A DNA stretch of 64,000 nucleotides from Prorocentrum cordatum (GCA_963575745.1 CAUYUJ010019270.1:135431-199430), one strand, 5' to 3'; positions 8,362 through 18,538 are shown, numbered from the stretch's first letter. Numbers and translations: made by a program. Notes: a model not told the origin generated them from the letters alone.

Positions 8362-8379
8362 CCCTAAACCCTAAACCCC
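8362..8379. repeat. Short interstitial telomere-type repeat
   Basis: Two and a half CCCTAAA units (with one TTTAGGG-like partial unit inverted just upstream at 8349-8355), 20 bp after the family 1 element. It is of the TTTAGGG type known from dinoflagellates and plants. Too short for a chromosome end. Confidence 0.7.
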
Positions 8380-8836
8380 GACGACGACGACGATGACGAC
8401 GACGACGAAGACGACGACGACGACCCACCAGCTGGAAGAGGGCCCCCCAGAGGCGAGCCAGGAGCACCAACCCAGCTGGCCAGCCAGACCGAGGCCCTGC
8501 TCCCGTCCCCTTATCTCCACCTCCTCCCACCCCCCCGTCCTCGCTCTCGCTTCCCCCACCATTCCCCCACCATTCCCCATCCTTTTCCTCCGACTCCTCC
8601 TCATACCGGTCCTCCTCCCCTTCCTCCTCCTCCACAGCTGCCGTTGGAGGGAATTGAGTCCTGCCCAGCCGTAAGCATTGCAGAATCGTGCCCGAGGTAG
8701 TACTGCGCCCCATACCCGCAGGCTTCGGGGGGCAAGGGGGCTGGAGGGCCCGCCACTAGCGAAGCACGGGCAGTGAAGCAGCGGGGCCACACATCCGACA
8801 CCTTGACTTGCATCGTCTATTCGTCTTCTGAAGGAT
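8380..8836. other. Low-complexity sequence, no gene recognised
   Basis: An ACG/GAC trinucleotide tract (8380-8430), then pyrimidine-rich CCTCC/CCCCACC sequence to about 8635. Open frames here are compositional. Confidence 0.6.
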
Positions 8837-9780
8837 TTGTCTTGTGCCGCATTTGAGTTCGAGCTCTCGGGATTAGCAAGTGTGACCTCGAACCAAGGAA
8901 GACGACAACTGTTCCGACACACCCATGCAAAGAAATGCCAGATTGCCAGGATGGTCATTTTGAGAGGCCTATCATTAGTACCCCCGCCAGGACTAGAGCA
9001 CAGACCAGATCAGCGTGCAGAATCTGAAACAAGTTGCATGATGGAGCAAGTTAAAGAACTATTGAAAGGAGCACACGTTGGAGAGCTCGCAATGATGACC
9101 GACGCAACCCAAGACGAGAAGGCAGCACAGGTTCCGAAATACAATGGAGGGAGACAGGGGGTCAATCATTCAATGCCTGGCGGGCCCGATGCGGTCCTGG
9201 AGAGAGCCCCCCGCCAGCGCCTGAGTCAGAGGCCAACGGACAGAATTCCATCATCTTGTATGCAATGCCGTTGGATGCAAATGAGCTTATTGGGAGTAGC
9301 CCAGAAGACACTTATTTTGAAGAGTTGATTGGCGCGATTCGCAATTCAGACAGCTTGGATCAATCCCAATCGATTCTAGATGAGTTTCCAAACGGGTTGG
9401 GACATGACGCATATTGTTGCGCCAACAACGAAAGAATTTGGAAGTTGGCAGTGAATTTCTTTCGGCAGAAATGGACCACTTGGCAGAAGCAGTGGCGGTT
9501 GCAGATGCTTTCAGCAGGGAGCAGTTGGACGTCCTATAGAGCAAGCACGAATGTACATCAGAGAACCCAGGTTTATGAAAACAACGCAAGGATAAACGTG
9601 ACACGATTTTTGGATACCAGCGCAACGCTCTACAAGCGGATCTAGAAGCCGAGGGAAAAAGGACACCCCAGGCGCGCAAAAAAAACTTGTTGGACCACGT
9701 CTATGACGGATTCCTTAGAATTCTACAGCGTGCTACGGCTTGAGCACAGATACCGAACGAAGCATGCGCACGCAGCTAAA
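8837..9780 (+). pseudogene. Decayed plus-strand gene, unrecognised
   Basis: A lower-GC stretch with protein-like segments in all three plus frames in order: RPDQRAESETSCMMEQVKEL with KGAHVGELAMMTDATQDEKA (frame from 8837), DANELIGSSPEDTYFEELIG with ILDEFPNGLGHDAYC (from 9256), and LAEAVAVADAFSREQLDVL and ALQADLEAEGKRTPQARKK (about 9480-9690). The frames switch and stops intervene, as expected of a broken gene. It contains a PPPGLE motif (in LVPPPGLEHR), common in dinoflagellate proteins but not diagnostic. Could be a retroposed gene or transposon remnant. Confidence 0.4.
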
Positions 9781-10501
9781 GAAACAAGAAAAAAGGTCGG
9801 AGCTGTCGATTGCCATGGCATCACACATAGAACAATTGCTTAAACGAAAAGCATGTCTGCCACACGTACATGTTGTCGGCGCGTGTTTGGCGCGTCGCGT
9901 GGTGCTTGCAGGCAGGGGGACAACAAAAACAACAGATCGTTCGCGCGGCCATCGCGTTCCCAAGCTCCCGTTCCCCTCTCTTCCCCCCCCGGGTCGGGGG
10001 CCTCGGCTGCTGACTTGTCTCTCGCTGTTCCTCGGCTGTCGGTGGCTCTCGTGATGCTCGTGGGCTGTGCTGAGGTGAGCTTCTTGGGGGTGAGTGCGAG
10101 GCTTATGGTCTGTCGTTTGCAGTGGCGTGGATGGTAACCTTTCTTTGTAGGGGGTAGTCTTCTTCTCGGGCTTGCTGTGCTTCGTCGTATTGTGCTGCTA
10201 CCTCTTGCTGTTGGGGAATGTTGAAGCACCCTGGTGTGTCCCCAGTGATCACATCGTGTGTGATTGTAGCCATGGGTTCTGGTGGGTGTAGTAGTGGGTC
10301 GTGCTCGCTTGCTAGCGTAGTCGGTTTCGTTAGTGCATGTATCGTCCTTGGTGCTCTGGGCGTGGCTGGTTCTGTCGGTATGATTGGAGCGGGTTCTGTC
10401 GGTGTGTATAGTGGCTGCTGGGTGGGGTCGATGGTTACGTCGTTGTGTGTGTGTGTGTTATCGGTTGGCTCCTGTGTGCACTCGTCGTAGTGTTCAATGT
10501 A
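9781..10501. other. No gene; left end of GT-rich block
   Basis: From about 10040 the plus strand becomes strongly GT-rich, continuous with the gag-like pseudogene. Minus frames are His/Thr/Gln/Pro-rich with several stops, possibly the 3' continuation of that pseudogene. A TGTG microsatellite lies at 10442-10458. Confidence 0.4.
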
Positions 10502-13073
10502 TTAGCCGTCTCTAATTGTACTCTCTGGAGTTCCGTCGCCGATGGCGTCACTCAGTTGGTCTCGTACCCTTTGTAGCCCTTCTTCTGGTTGTGCTTGTTG
10601 TGGCTGCGCTTGTTGTATCTGCTGTTGTTCCAGGTCGACTATGCTGTGTTCTAGGTCGACAAGTTGTTTGGTTCTTTCGTCTTCGTCCAGGTCCCGGTCG
10701 TCAGACAGTGCTGGTAAGTCGTTTGTTTGGTTGCGCTTGTCGTAATAGTTCCTGTAAGTCTGCTTGTTTTTGTCCGTGCCATCGCTCAGATTGTGCGCGT
10801 GCTTCCTCGTATCTCTCAAGCTTGAACTGTTGTTGTCTAAGTTGGCTTGTCGTGTCTCGCTGGTGCTGCTTGGCCGTGGTCGCTTGTCGCTGGTAGTGTA
10901 AGCTGACTGTCTGTAGATTTGCTTCCGCGTTGCCGAGGATGGTCCTGGCTGCTGATTCTTCGTGGTAATTTGCCAGAGTCGTGGATTCGTTGTGTTGTAG
11001 TCTTTGCGCTGGTGTGACTGCTTCTCGTGCTGCCATGACTGCTTGGTCGAATATTGCTTGGGCGTGTGCTCTCTGGACTTCCTGCTGTTTTGCATGTTGT
11101 TCTTGGTGTCTTCGTAAGTGCTCCTCTTACCAACGTCGTGTGGTCGCCTGTTGTTGCAGGCCTTGCTCTAGCAGTTGAATCCTTGCTCGGCCATGCTGAT
11201 GTATGGTGTTTGTATTTGCTCTAGTGCCGCTTGTTGTTCTTGGTAGTGGTTGTGGAGCTATTATATGGTGTGTTGCATCCGTTGCTCTTTTGTTCTCTTA
11301 GCTTGGTCGATGTTGTTTCGGTGCTGGTGTGCTTCGTGTACCGGTCGGGCTGTGAGCTGTAGGTGTTTTGCTTGTAGCTCCAGTCGAAGCTCAGCAACGG
11401 TCGTTATGTATTCTTCCTGTATCGTTTCGTGCCGTTTGCAGGCTGTGGCTTGGTCGACCAGTGCCTTGGCGTGCTCTTGTTTCGCTTGCTGCAATTCGGT
11501 GTGGTATTGCAGCACTTGTGTTGTGGCTCCTTCCATGTGTTGGTCTCTCTGTATCGCTTGGGCTGCTGTGAGCTGTGCGTGCGCTTCTTCGTTGGTGGCG
11601 CGTTGTATTGCAAGATGTTCCGTGGAAGAGGCTTGCTGTTCCAAGTTTCGTGCTGCTAGTCGTTGCTCTCTTGTGTTGTGGCGGTTGAGAGGTAGTCACT
11701 GGCTGTGTAGTTGCTGTATGGTGTCTTCTGCGCACTCAAGTCGGCGTTGTACTTGTTTGTCGTCTGTGCTGGTCTGCTGGGCTAGTCTTAGTTATTGTAT
11801 GATTGTGTCGCTTGCTTGTGAGTCGTCGAGTGCCTTTTTGATCAGCGTCTCGAGTCGAGTGACGTCTTCCTTTGTGCGTAGGCTCAGTGTTGTTGGTTTG
11901 AGTGGTCGTAGTGGGGCTGTTTGACGTGAAGATTGGTTGGGCTGGATGTTATGGGCTCTTGGCGATGTATCGTCGGTCGGTTGTGGGCTCGGTGTGTGCA
12001 GTCGTTGCTGGATGATATCCTTCTCGATGTTTGCGTAGGTCTTGGTGAGTCGTAGGTTGTCGCCGTTGTATTTACATGAGCGTGGCCTCGGAAATCTTGG
12101 TGCATGCTGCGTAATCGTCTTTGAATTGGCGTATGTGTTGTTGCTGTTCATGTAGCGGCTTCTGGCCAAGTAGCTGTCTTTTCGTGACTGCCAAGTCGTG
12201 TCGTAAATAGTCTGCTTTTTGGCCGACCGTCCCCACTGCTAAGATGTGTGACGATAGCTTCCTGTTGCTGGCTGTCTTCGATGTAATCCATGCTCCTACT
12301 TCAAGTGGTGTAAGGCCTGGGCAGCCCTTGTTCTGGACGTCGTCGTAGAATGCCTCTGGTATGCTGTCTATGATATCCTTGGCTTCTTGGTCGATGTATG
12401 CTGTGTGGTCAGCGTTGTTGCCGAAGTTGGGTTGTGGCTGTTATTTGTCATGTCGACTGCTTGCTTGGTTCTGTCGCTGGTGTGTGCTGGGTCTTGGTTT
12501 GGTGGGCCTCCTTTGATTGTGGTTGTATTGATGCTGGTAGGTTGTGTGTGGGCTGTATCCGTTGCCTTTGTTGTGCTACTGTGTGGTGTGGATTGGGTTG
12601 TAGCTGGACGTCTGGGTGTTGGGTGCCTTGTAATCTTTGTGGCCGTTTGGTTGCCATGCTGTATTGTGGTCTTTGCCGTGTGGCTGCTGGTGGTGGGATT
12701 TCCCTTTGCCTTTGCCTTTGGCTTGGGGTGCTGGTGCTTGTCCGTCTGTGTCGTCGACTTGGTTACATGGTTGTAAAATATACGTACATGTGTTCGTCTG
12801 TGGGACGGGGATGTTGTTGTGCGCTGTGGTGCTGGTGAGTAGCTGCTGTGCTGCTTGTAGTTGTTGTTGCGTTGGGTGGTCGATGAATGACCTTGCTGAT
12901 GCTACGCGTAGCAGTATGCGTGCTGCAGCTCTGGTATCCCTTTCCCTACGGTGCCACGCGGGATTGAGAGACGTAGTCGGATTGGGTCTTGGCCAAAGTG
13001 GCCGTTTGAGTAGTGATCGTACGGCGAAGTTGTCGAGGTCGTGAGACGTAACGCGGATCTGAGAGACAAGCAC
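10502..13073 (-). pseudogene. Gag-like coiled-coil pseudogene of a retroelement
   Basis: Continuous protein-like sequence in the order: a basic N-terminal region (SLLKRPLWPRPNPTTSLNP), a Lys/Gly-rich tract (QAKGKGKGKSHHQQ), an N/Q/T/P-rich linker, and a folded-looking block at about 12430-12085 (AYIDQEAKDIIDSIPEAFYD, LEVGAWITSKTASNRKL, LRHDLAVTKRQLLGQ). Then comes long Gln-rich coiled coil (12085-10750) and an acidic end (DLDEDERTKQLVDLEHSIVD). Frames shift near 12085 (+1), 11185 (-1) and 10745 (+1). In-frame stops lie at about 12578, 12443, 11794, 11698, 11263, 11260 and 11130. Layout and composition suggest gag of an LTR element; no CCHC knuckle or LTR was recognised. Base composition (AC-rich coding strand) is unlike either neighbour. 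Confidence 0.6.
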
Positions 13074-13489
13074 TATCTAGACGTCATAGTGTCAGAAGGG
13101 CTTATATGAGAATACATGGGAAATGAAGAAACATAGAAATAAGATAAACATACAGGATGGTGGGGAATCGTGGCCGATGGATCGGCGCACTGCCACTGAC
13201 GCGCTTCAATCGCTTGGCGGTCCGTGGCTTCCCTCCTCCTAATCCTCCTCCTCCTTCTCCTCCTCCTGTTTGACGCTGCGCAAACTCAGGGCCGCAGCCT
13301 GGAGCGCTCCTCCTCCTCCTCCTCCTCCTCCTCCTCCTACTCCTCCCCCCTAACCCCTCCGCGCTCCCTCATCCCGCCGCCCCCTGCACTCTCCATCCTA
13401 CGGCCTCTGCCTCCTCCATCCCTTTCCTGTTTAAACTAACTCCCTTCCTGGCCCCACGCGTGACCCTGAAGCTTGAACGTTCCTAACGG
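13074..13489. other. AT-richer flank and CTC tract
   Basis: 13080-13160 is AT-rich and might be the U5/LTR end of the gag-like element, but no second LTR copy was found. 13230-13345 is CTCCTC sequence. No gene. Confidence 0.4.
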
Positions 13490-13735
13490 TTAACGGGTGG
13501 AGGGCGGTTCGTTTTCAAATGTGGCTCTGGCACTAACGCCGCCCGTATTCGGTTTTTGTTTGAAGGTCTGCAACAGCCTCACGGATGGAGGGGGGGTCGT
13601 TTTCAACATGTTGCTACCGTTCCGGTGCCGCGCACATTCGTTTCAAAAATACTGCAGCAACTTCAAGGATGGAGGGCGGCTCCTTGACAAACGGTGGCTC
13701 TCGCCGTAGCGCCGCGCAAATTCAATGCACAAGCA
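13490..13735 (-). repeat. 83-86-bp satellite, inverted outlier array
   Basis: Three degenerate units marked by GGATGGAGGG or GGTGGAGGG at 13496, 13582 and 13668. Each carries GTTTTCAA and GCCGCGCA, the reverse complement of the units at 26465-26870. Confidence 0.7.
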
Positions 13736-14217
13736 TGTGCAACCGTTTCTAATATTCGTAGGGTTGGAGTCCCAGGAGTAACGTTTTGGCACGGTTTAGG
13801 GTGATCAGGACGCAACCTTATCGTAATTTCGTGGTGTTGGCGTCGCAAGACTGGTGTTCTAGCTCAGGATCGCAAGAACGTAGCAATCATGTTGATTCGC
13901 GGCGTGAAAGTCCCTAGAATTGTGTCTAGGCGCGGTTCAGGATTCTCATACGGTTGTCTTCCAATGGGGCGCTTCCATGCGCCAGCAGGCGCAGGTGAAT
14001 GGCTGCCGAGAGGCAGCTTCGCAAATGCAACACAGGGTTACTGCATTTGTAGCGGGCGAACACTAAAAGCACAGAACAAGGAAATAGCAAGGGAAACAGG
14101 ACAAGACTAGCCTGTCTGCTCCTACTCCTCCTCCTCCTCCTCCTCCTCCTCCTCCTCCTCCTCCTCCTCCTCCTCCTCCTCCTCCTCCTCCTCCTTCTCT
14201 TCCCCCTCCTGTTCCTC
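13736..14217. other. 3' flank of SNF2-type gene with CTC tract
   Basis: No gene recognised. An uninterrupted CTC run lies at 14123-14193, just beyond the stop codon of the helicase gene. No obvious polyadenylation signal; dinoflagellates generally lack AATAAA. Confidence 0.5.
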
Positions 14218-14335
14218 CTAGTGCCCCTTCTCCTCGCGCCCGCGGGCCTTCGACTTGTAGATGCCCTCCATGATCCCGAGCTTCTGCTCCTGCAGGAGTC
14301 GTATCTTCTCCTCGATCGACCCCCGGACCACCAGC
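14218..14335 (-). CDS. RING/SNF2 helicase, final exon with stop
   Basis: Last exon of the 37-kb helicase gene. The first base completes the AGG codon split with the exon at 15403. It then reads LVVRGSIEEKIRLLQEQK followed by LGIMEGIYKSKARG and ends at TAG (14220-14218). In SNF2 proteins helicase motif VI (H-R-I-G-Q) is followed by a V-x-R-x-x-x-x-G-T/S-I-E-E-K-I segment and a helix; this exon matches that order exactly. The tail after the helix is short and basic. The acceptor is ACGAG|GCTGG, sharing AGGCTG with the donor at 15403/15402. Confidence 0.93.
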
Positions 14336-14361
14336 CTCGTGGCGACGAGGCCTATACATTC

Positions 14362-14574
14362 TGAGGGGGAACGATAGGGGGGGACTGGCGTAGGGGGGGA
14401 CTCATCGACCTGGAATCGGCGATACGCCGCTGATACGTCGACGATAAGCATCTGATTATGAATCCAGACGCTCCTGGGCAGGTTGGGGCTATCGGGCCCC
14501 TATCGGTGATCCGTGGGCGATTGGGGGTCGATGCATCCCCCCCTTAATGCCTGTCACTCCCTATCGCTGCCCCT
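14362..14574. mobile_element. Family 2 TIR element, copy A
   Basis: About 213 bp. The left end GGGGGAACGATAGGGGGG is inverted at the right end as CCCTATCGCTGCCCC. Shared internal blocks are CATCGACCTG, CGGCGATAC, CCTGGGCAGGTTGGGGC, TATCGGGCCCCT and GGGGGTCGATGCATCCCCCC. Other copies: 22907-23120 and 42337-42514. It ends 27 bp before the splice acceptor of the last helicase exon. Confidence 0.8.
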
Positions 14575-15198
14575 GGCTTTCGGACCATAGCTCAACTCTC
14601 TAGCGGCCGTTAGGGACGATCTATGCACCCCCGGAACGCCTTGGCGAGGCACAGCAGCTGGAAGGCATCCCGAGTCGAGCAAACTGCCAAGAACCGGCGA
14701 AGACGCCCGGAAATCTCGAACCTGTCCCCCCCCTATCGTTGCCCCCAACATACCCGCTGCCCATGGCTGGGACCAGAAGCGGTGCCTCCGCCCTCTTGGC
14801 TTTTGGCCTGGGAGGCAATGGTTACCCAAACCTCCGATGTCGTGTTTTCACGCAACGTCGACGCCCACAGGTCTAAACTCTATAGGACGTGAAATAATGG
14901 TGGGCTTTAAGTGGGGGGGAAGAAGCGTGCACCTTTCGTGCCCCTTTGGGGCACCAGGAGGCCCCTTGAGAGCCCATTTAGGGCACGAGGAATGCACCTT
15001 TCCTCACCCCCCCCCAATTATCGCTCTCCCACTACTCGACGCCCGACTCTAGACCCGCTCCCAGGGGCCGGTGTCTCATCCCGAGTTGGTTTTGTTTCGC
15101 TCCCAGGGCCCAGCGAGAACCCCTGAGACAGAAAACTGCCAAAAACCTTCCGTCGTATCCCAGACATGCGATGTCTTGGTTGTCCTACTGCGTACGAG

Positions 15199-15325
15199 GT
15201 CCCTGGAAGTCCCGACCCTTTCCCCAGGGCAAGTCTTTCATCCCGAAACTTTTTTGACGGTCCTGGAACCCGGCGAGGGCCTCCAGAGGCCGAAAACGGC
15301 CGAACATCTCCCGTCGTAATTTCTG
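15199..15325 (+). repeat. Dispersed repeat family 3, copy 2
   Basis: Same block order as 4597-4720 (GGTCCCTGGAAGT, CCCCAGGG, TTTCATCC, TTTTTTGACGG, GCGAGGGCC, CGTCGTAATTT). It lies inside the last helicase intron. Confidence 0.65.
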
Positions 15326-15402
15326 CCAGGACGCGGGCATGTCTGGGGCTCTCCGCGAGAGGAGCTGGGGCACAGTATGTGTCGACCTCGCCGCCCGACA
15401 GC

Positions 15403-15480
15403 CTGACCACGTCGACTGGCCGGTGCTGCCCGATCCGGTGGCACCTGTCCGCCGCTTGCGCCTCCACGGCCGGGGACCAC
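15403..15480 (-). CDS. RING/SNF2 helicase, motif VI exon
   Basis: A 78-nt exon encoding [18 protein letters not shown] followed by HRPVDVV and the first two bases of an Arg codon. This is the hallmark SNF2 block: W-x-P-A-x-E-x-Q-A-x-D-R-x-H-R-I-G-Q (helicase motif VI, arginine finger region). Its first base completes the second Trp of D-P-W-W started in the exon ending at 24863. Donor AG|GC, acceptor CCCAG|G; direct repeat GGTGG upstream and AGGCTG downstream. Confidence 0.95.
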
Positions 15481-15599
15481 CTGGGCCAGGGGCTTCCGAA
15501 CGGTGAGCGCCCAGCCGCGGCGGCACGCGGCGAGGCGCGGCAAGAGATGCCCAGACCCATCGAGCATTTTTCGAATGTTCGTGATATCGACCCGCTCCC

Positions 15600-15668
15600 C
15601 CCCCTCCCCCCCTCCCCCCCTCCCTCCTCCTCCTCCTCCTCCTCCTCCTCCTCCTCCTCCTCCTCCTC
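15600..15668. repeat. C-run/CTC tract
   Basis: CCCCCCTCC units then pure CTC up to the spliced-leader start. No coding role assumed. Confidence 0.9.
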
Positions 15669-15670
15669 CC

Positions 15671-15706
15671 CCGTAGCCATTTTGGCTCAAGCCATTTTGG
15701 CTCAAG
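15671..15706 (+). other. Genomic dinoflagellate spliced leader plus relict leader
   Basis: 15671-15691 is CCGTAGCCATTTTGGCTCAAG, the 22-nt dinoflagellate SL minus its first, variable base. 15692-15706 is the same leader cut at its internal TAG (CCATTTTGGCTCAAG). This layout is known from recycled, retroposed dinoflagellate mRNAs: a leader is added by trans-splicing to the AG inside an older genomic leader, and the product is reverse-transcribed again. It is not an SL RNA gene, as no GT donor or Sm site follows. Confidence 0.95.
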
Positions 15707-16723
15707 TTGCCACCGCTCAAGCCAGCTGGGCAGGAGCAGCCCTGCCCCCCTTTGTTTTCGCCTACACCCACACGCCGCAGTTGCCGCCATGTCGTCCAGG
15801 ACGCCCTGGGTTCGCAAAGAAGGAGTAGGATCGCCAGTTGTTTCGCATTCTAAGTTGCTTTGCCCGCGCGGCAGACCAGATTGTTGGATCTGGCCCAATA
15901 GAATTGCTTCTCAGCCGTTATGTAAGTGCGGTCTCCCCTGGCATAGGAAGAGTTCCCAGCCACTCCCGCCACCTCCGCCACCACCAGCATCAGCGAAGTC
16001 TGGGCGTACAGGAAAGCCCATTGCTGAGGTAGTTGGCAGGGAGAAGATTCAGTCCAAACTTAAGCCCACTGATCAGGTAGAATCCGACAGTGAGAAGGCG
16101 CATCCACCACCGCCGCCTCTTTTGTGGCAGTGAAGTCTAGTCCCAAAGTTAAGGCCTCTGGTCAGGTAGAAACCGACAGTGAGCAGGGCCAGGATTTCAA
16201 AGTCAGGCTTCAGTTCAAGCTATTGATTTCGGATGTCTTCCAGCAGCACGATCCTCAAGTGCTGGACCAGTTGGACTAATTCTTGGACAAGTACAAAGGG
16301 CAGGAACAGTATCTTTATTTTGCAGTATGCGAGAAATTCAACGTCGAGCCTAAGGTAAAGGTTCAGATCTCTAAGACGGAAGACAAACTTCCAGATGTTT
16401 TGGGCAGTGGCAGCGATTCCGATTCACTTTCTGCCAGTACTAAACATGTCGACCGTCCTCGTTCTACTTCTCCAGAGCACGCTAGTAAGCGTGCAAAGGT
16501 TGAGCACAGCGATGCAGCCCCTTCCATGGGATCAGCCCCGTCCAATTCAAGACTTCTGGAGCTAAAGTGTGGTCTCCAGGATATCAAGATCAAGCACCTC
16601 CAGCAGCAGCTGGAGACACTCAAAGAAGAGCTCAGTCGTGTTAAGAATCAAAATGCAGCTTCAAGCAGTGCGCCTGTTCCTCGGAGGAGCAGATCCAGCT
16701 CAGACTCCTTTTCTTCAAAGTAA
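15707..16723 (+). pseudogene. Retroposed mRNA (SL-tagged), broken coding region
   Basis: It follows the double spliced leader. The 5' UTR reaches GCCGCCATG at 15789, whose frame reads SSRTPWVRKEGVGSPV and later KIQSKLKPTDQVESDSEKA. A frame change occurs near 16130, then KSSPKVKASGQVETDSEQ and FKVRLQFKLLISDVFQQHD follow, a TAA at about 16277 and then a 146-codon open frame to 16723 (FLDKYKGQEQYLYFAVCEKF; KHLQQQLETLKEELSRVKNQ coiled coil; Ser/Arg end). The two K-x-x-x-Q-V-E-(S/T)-D-S-E segments are internal repeats. The protein family is not recognised. Intron-free, leader-tagged and frameshifted, so most likely a retropseudogene inserted in the helicase intron on the opposite strand. Confidence 0.75.
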
Positions 16724-18535
16724 ATGGAGCTCAATGTCGCTGGTAGTAACCAAGTCATTCTTTTCAGCGGCAGAATGTATATTGCATCATGGGCAAAATA
16801 GGCAACTTGAGTAATGGCTTAGATGAGCGGATTTCTATGCTACAGGTTTTTGGTAGAATCCTTCTTTTGTGTTGGTCAGCTCCGCGTTTGGGTAGGACAT
16901 TCGTCAGCTACCCAGCGTTCTTTAACCTTCACACGTCCCGTATCCTTTTGGCCAGATCGGCAATACTGTTGAAGCAGGTAGCTTACTTGCAGTTTCCGTC
17001 ATGCGTCTAGTTAGGGCAGCTGTATTTCAGCCCAGTTTACTCTTACTTTATCAGGGGTCCAGGAAAGTCTGGCGAAGTAATCCCCTAGTATGTGCTCCAA
17101 CCCTTATGGGGGAGGGTAGGTCTCGCTTTGCTAGGGGTCTGCCCATTAGTATTTGGGAAGTAAGTTACCCCAGTGCATTGCAGTTTGATATCATTCCCCT
17201 TCCCTTGTCCCTTCTTGCTGCCCCCCTCCCTCCTTCCTCCCTCCAGACAGTTCAAGGAATTGGCAGCCAGGTCGCAGGCGTAAGCATGTGGCCTTCCCTG
17301 GCGGGTCTTGCCATGGTTTCAGCATGCCCGAAAGTCCGAACCTGCAAGTTGGCGTTCAAGGATTGTTCGTGTCTGGGGTGGGGGATCATTGGTGGGTGGG
17401 TTGGGATTCTCCGCCCCGTTCTGGGGAAGGTCTGCGTCGATCCGTTCTGGCCTGGGAACGGCCCATTAGTAGGTGGGCAGCGTTTAACCCAGGCTAGTTT
17501 GTTTCACGCATTTTCCTTCTCCTCCTCTCCTCCTCCTGGGGTAGGGTTCTTGGCGCCGAATCGGAACTGGCAACGCCCCAGGTATTGCCTGGGGGTCAGT
17601 TGCTGTCCGAGGAACGCGCCTGAGCTTTAGTTCATTCCCGAAGCGAATGTCAAAAAAAAATGTCCTCCTCCTCCTCCTCCTCCTCCACAATTACTCAATA
17701 TGAATACTACTCGCCCTCTTCCCCTGATGACGTTTGGGAATATTCGCCCCCCCCCCCCCGCGTACTGTTTTTTTTAACACAGGTTTCCCTGGAGTTCGGG
17801 TTTCGCCTGCATTTTTTTCAAAATGCTGCTCTCGCTGAGGCGCCGGCCTCAATTTTCGGGCCCCGCTCGTTCCGAATCGTGCTCCCGCTGCAGCGCTGGC
17901 ATCATTTCCGCCGGCGCCCGGGCTGCACGCCCGAGCCGGCGCCCGGGCCGGCGCCCGGGCCGGGTCCGGAGCCGGTTCCGGCCGGCGCCGGAAAATCGAG
18001 TTCCGAGGCGGCGCCGAAAAAAGGCCATTCCAATGCAATTTCTCCTTTTTAAAAACTGAATTTCTGCTTTTGGCGCCCAGGAAGCCTTCCCTGGAGTTAG
18101 GCTTTCGCCTGCAATTTTTCCCAAAATGCTGCTCTCGCTGAGGCGCCGGCCTCATTTTCGGGCCCCGCTCGTTCCGAATCGTGCCCTCGCTGCAGCGCTG
18201 GCCTCATTTCCGTGCTTCCGCTCGTTCCGAATCGTGCTCCCGCTACAGCGCTGGCCTCATTTCCGAGCTTCCGCTCGTTTCGACTCGTGCTCCCGCTGCA
18301 GCGCTGGCGTCATTTCCCGTGCTATGCAACGGCATGCAATGCAATGCTAGGTTGATACTACGCTTCGCGGTGCTCTTCTACGCCATGCCATGCCGTGCTC
18401 TACAATGCATCGCGTACCCTTTCGGGATCATCGCCCTGCTTGACATCCGACTGTGCGAGTAGAGAGGGGATCTGCGCCATGGTAAGGGATGGGAGGGAGG
18501 GGTAGGATGTCAGATATGACGCGAGCGCACCTAGC
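16724..18535. other. No gene recognised; small direct repeats
   Basis: 16724-17500 could be 3' UTR and flank of the retroposed mRNA. 17815-18320 contains a roughly 300-bp near-duplication (AAATGCTGCTCTCGCTGAGG at 17819 and 18122) with repeated TTCCGAATCGTGCTCCCGCT units to 18310. 17920-17990 is a GGCGCCCGGGCC-rich patch. A TGCCATGC/GCAATGC-type tract lies at 18325-18410. Confidence 0.5.
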
Positions 18536-18538
18536 TTG

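Larger units (their letters stand above)
14336..15402 (-). mobile_element. Last intron of helicase gene, inverted ends, contains family 2 element
   Basis: A 1.07-kb intron with a GC donor (GTCAG|GCTG). Its first 30 bases (around GGCGGCGAGG and ACACATACTG) are an imperfect inverted match of its last 30 (GGCGACGAGG, ATACATTCTG read inverted), about 24 of 30 positions. It includes the family 2 element next to the acceptor and dispersed family 3 repeat copy 2. Confidence 0.6.

Noticed and set aside
10502-13073. Reassigned stop codons (UAA/UAG = Gln) in the gag-like frame
   Set aside because: Six of seven stops are TAA/TAG in Gln-like contexts, but one in-frame TGA (about 11698) and three frameshifts point to a pseudogene. 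Neighbouring genes use a normal TAG stop.
14063-14359. Gly-rich ORF overlapping the final helicase exon
   Set aside because: Shadow of the CTC tract in another frame.
15671-15706. Spliced-leader RNA gene
   Set aside because: No GT donor, intron or Sm-like site after the leader; instead a truncated second leader and a coding region follow.
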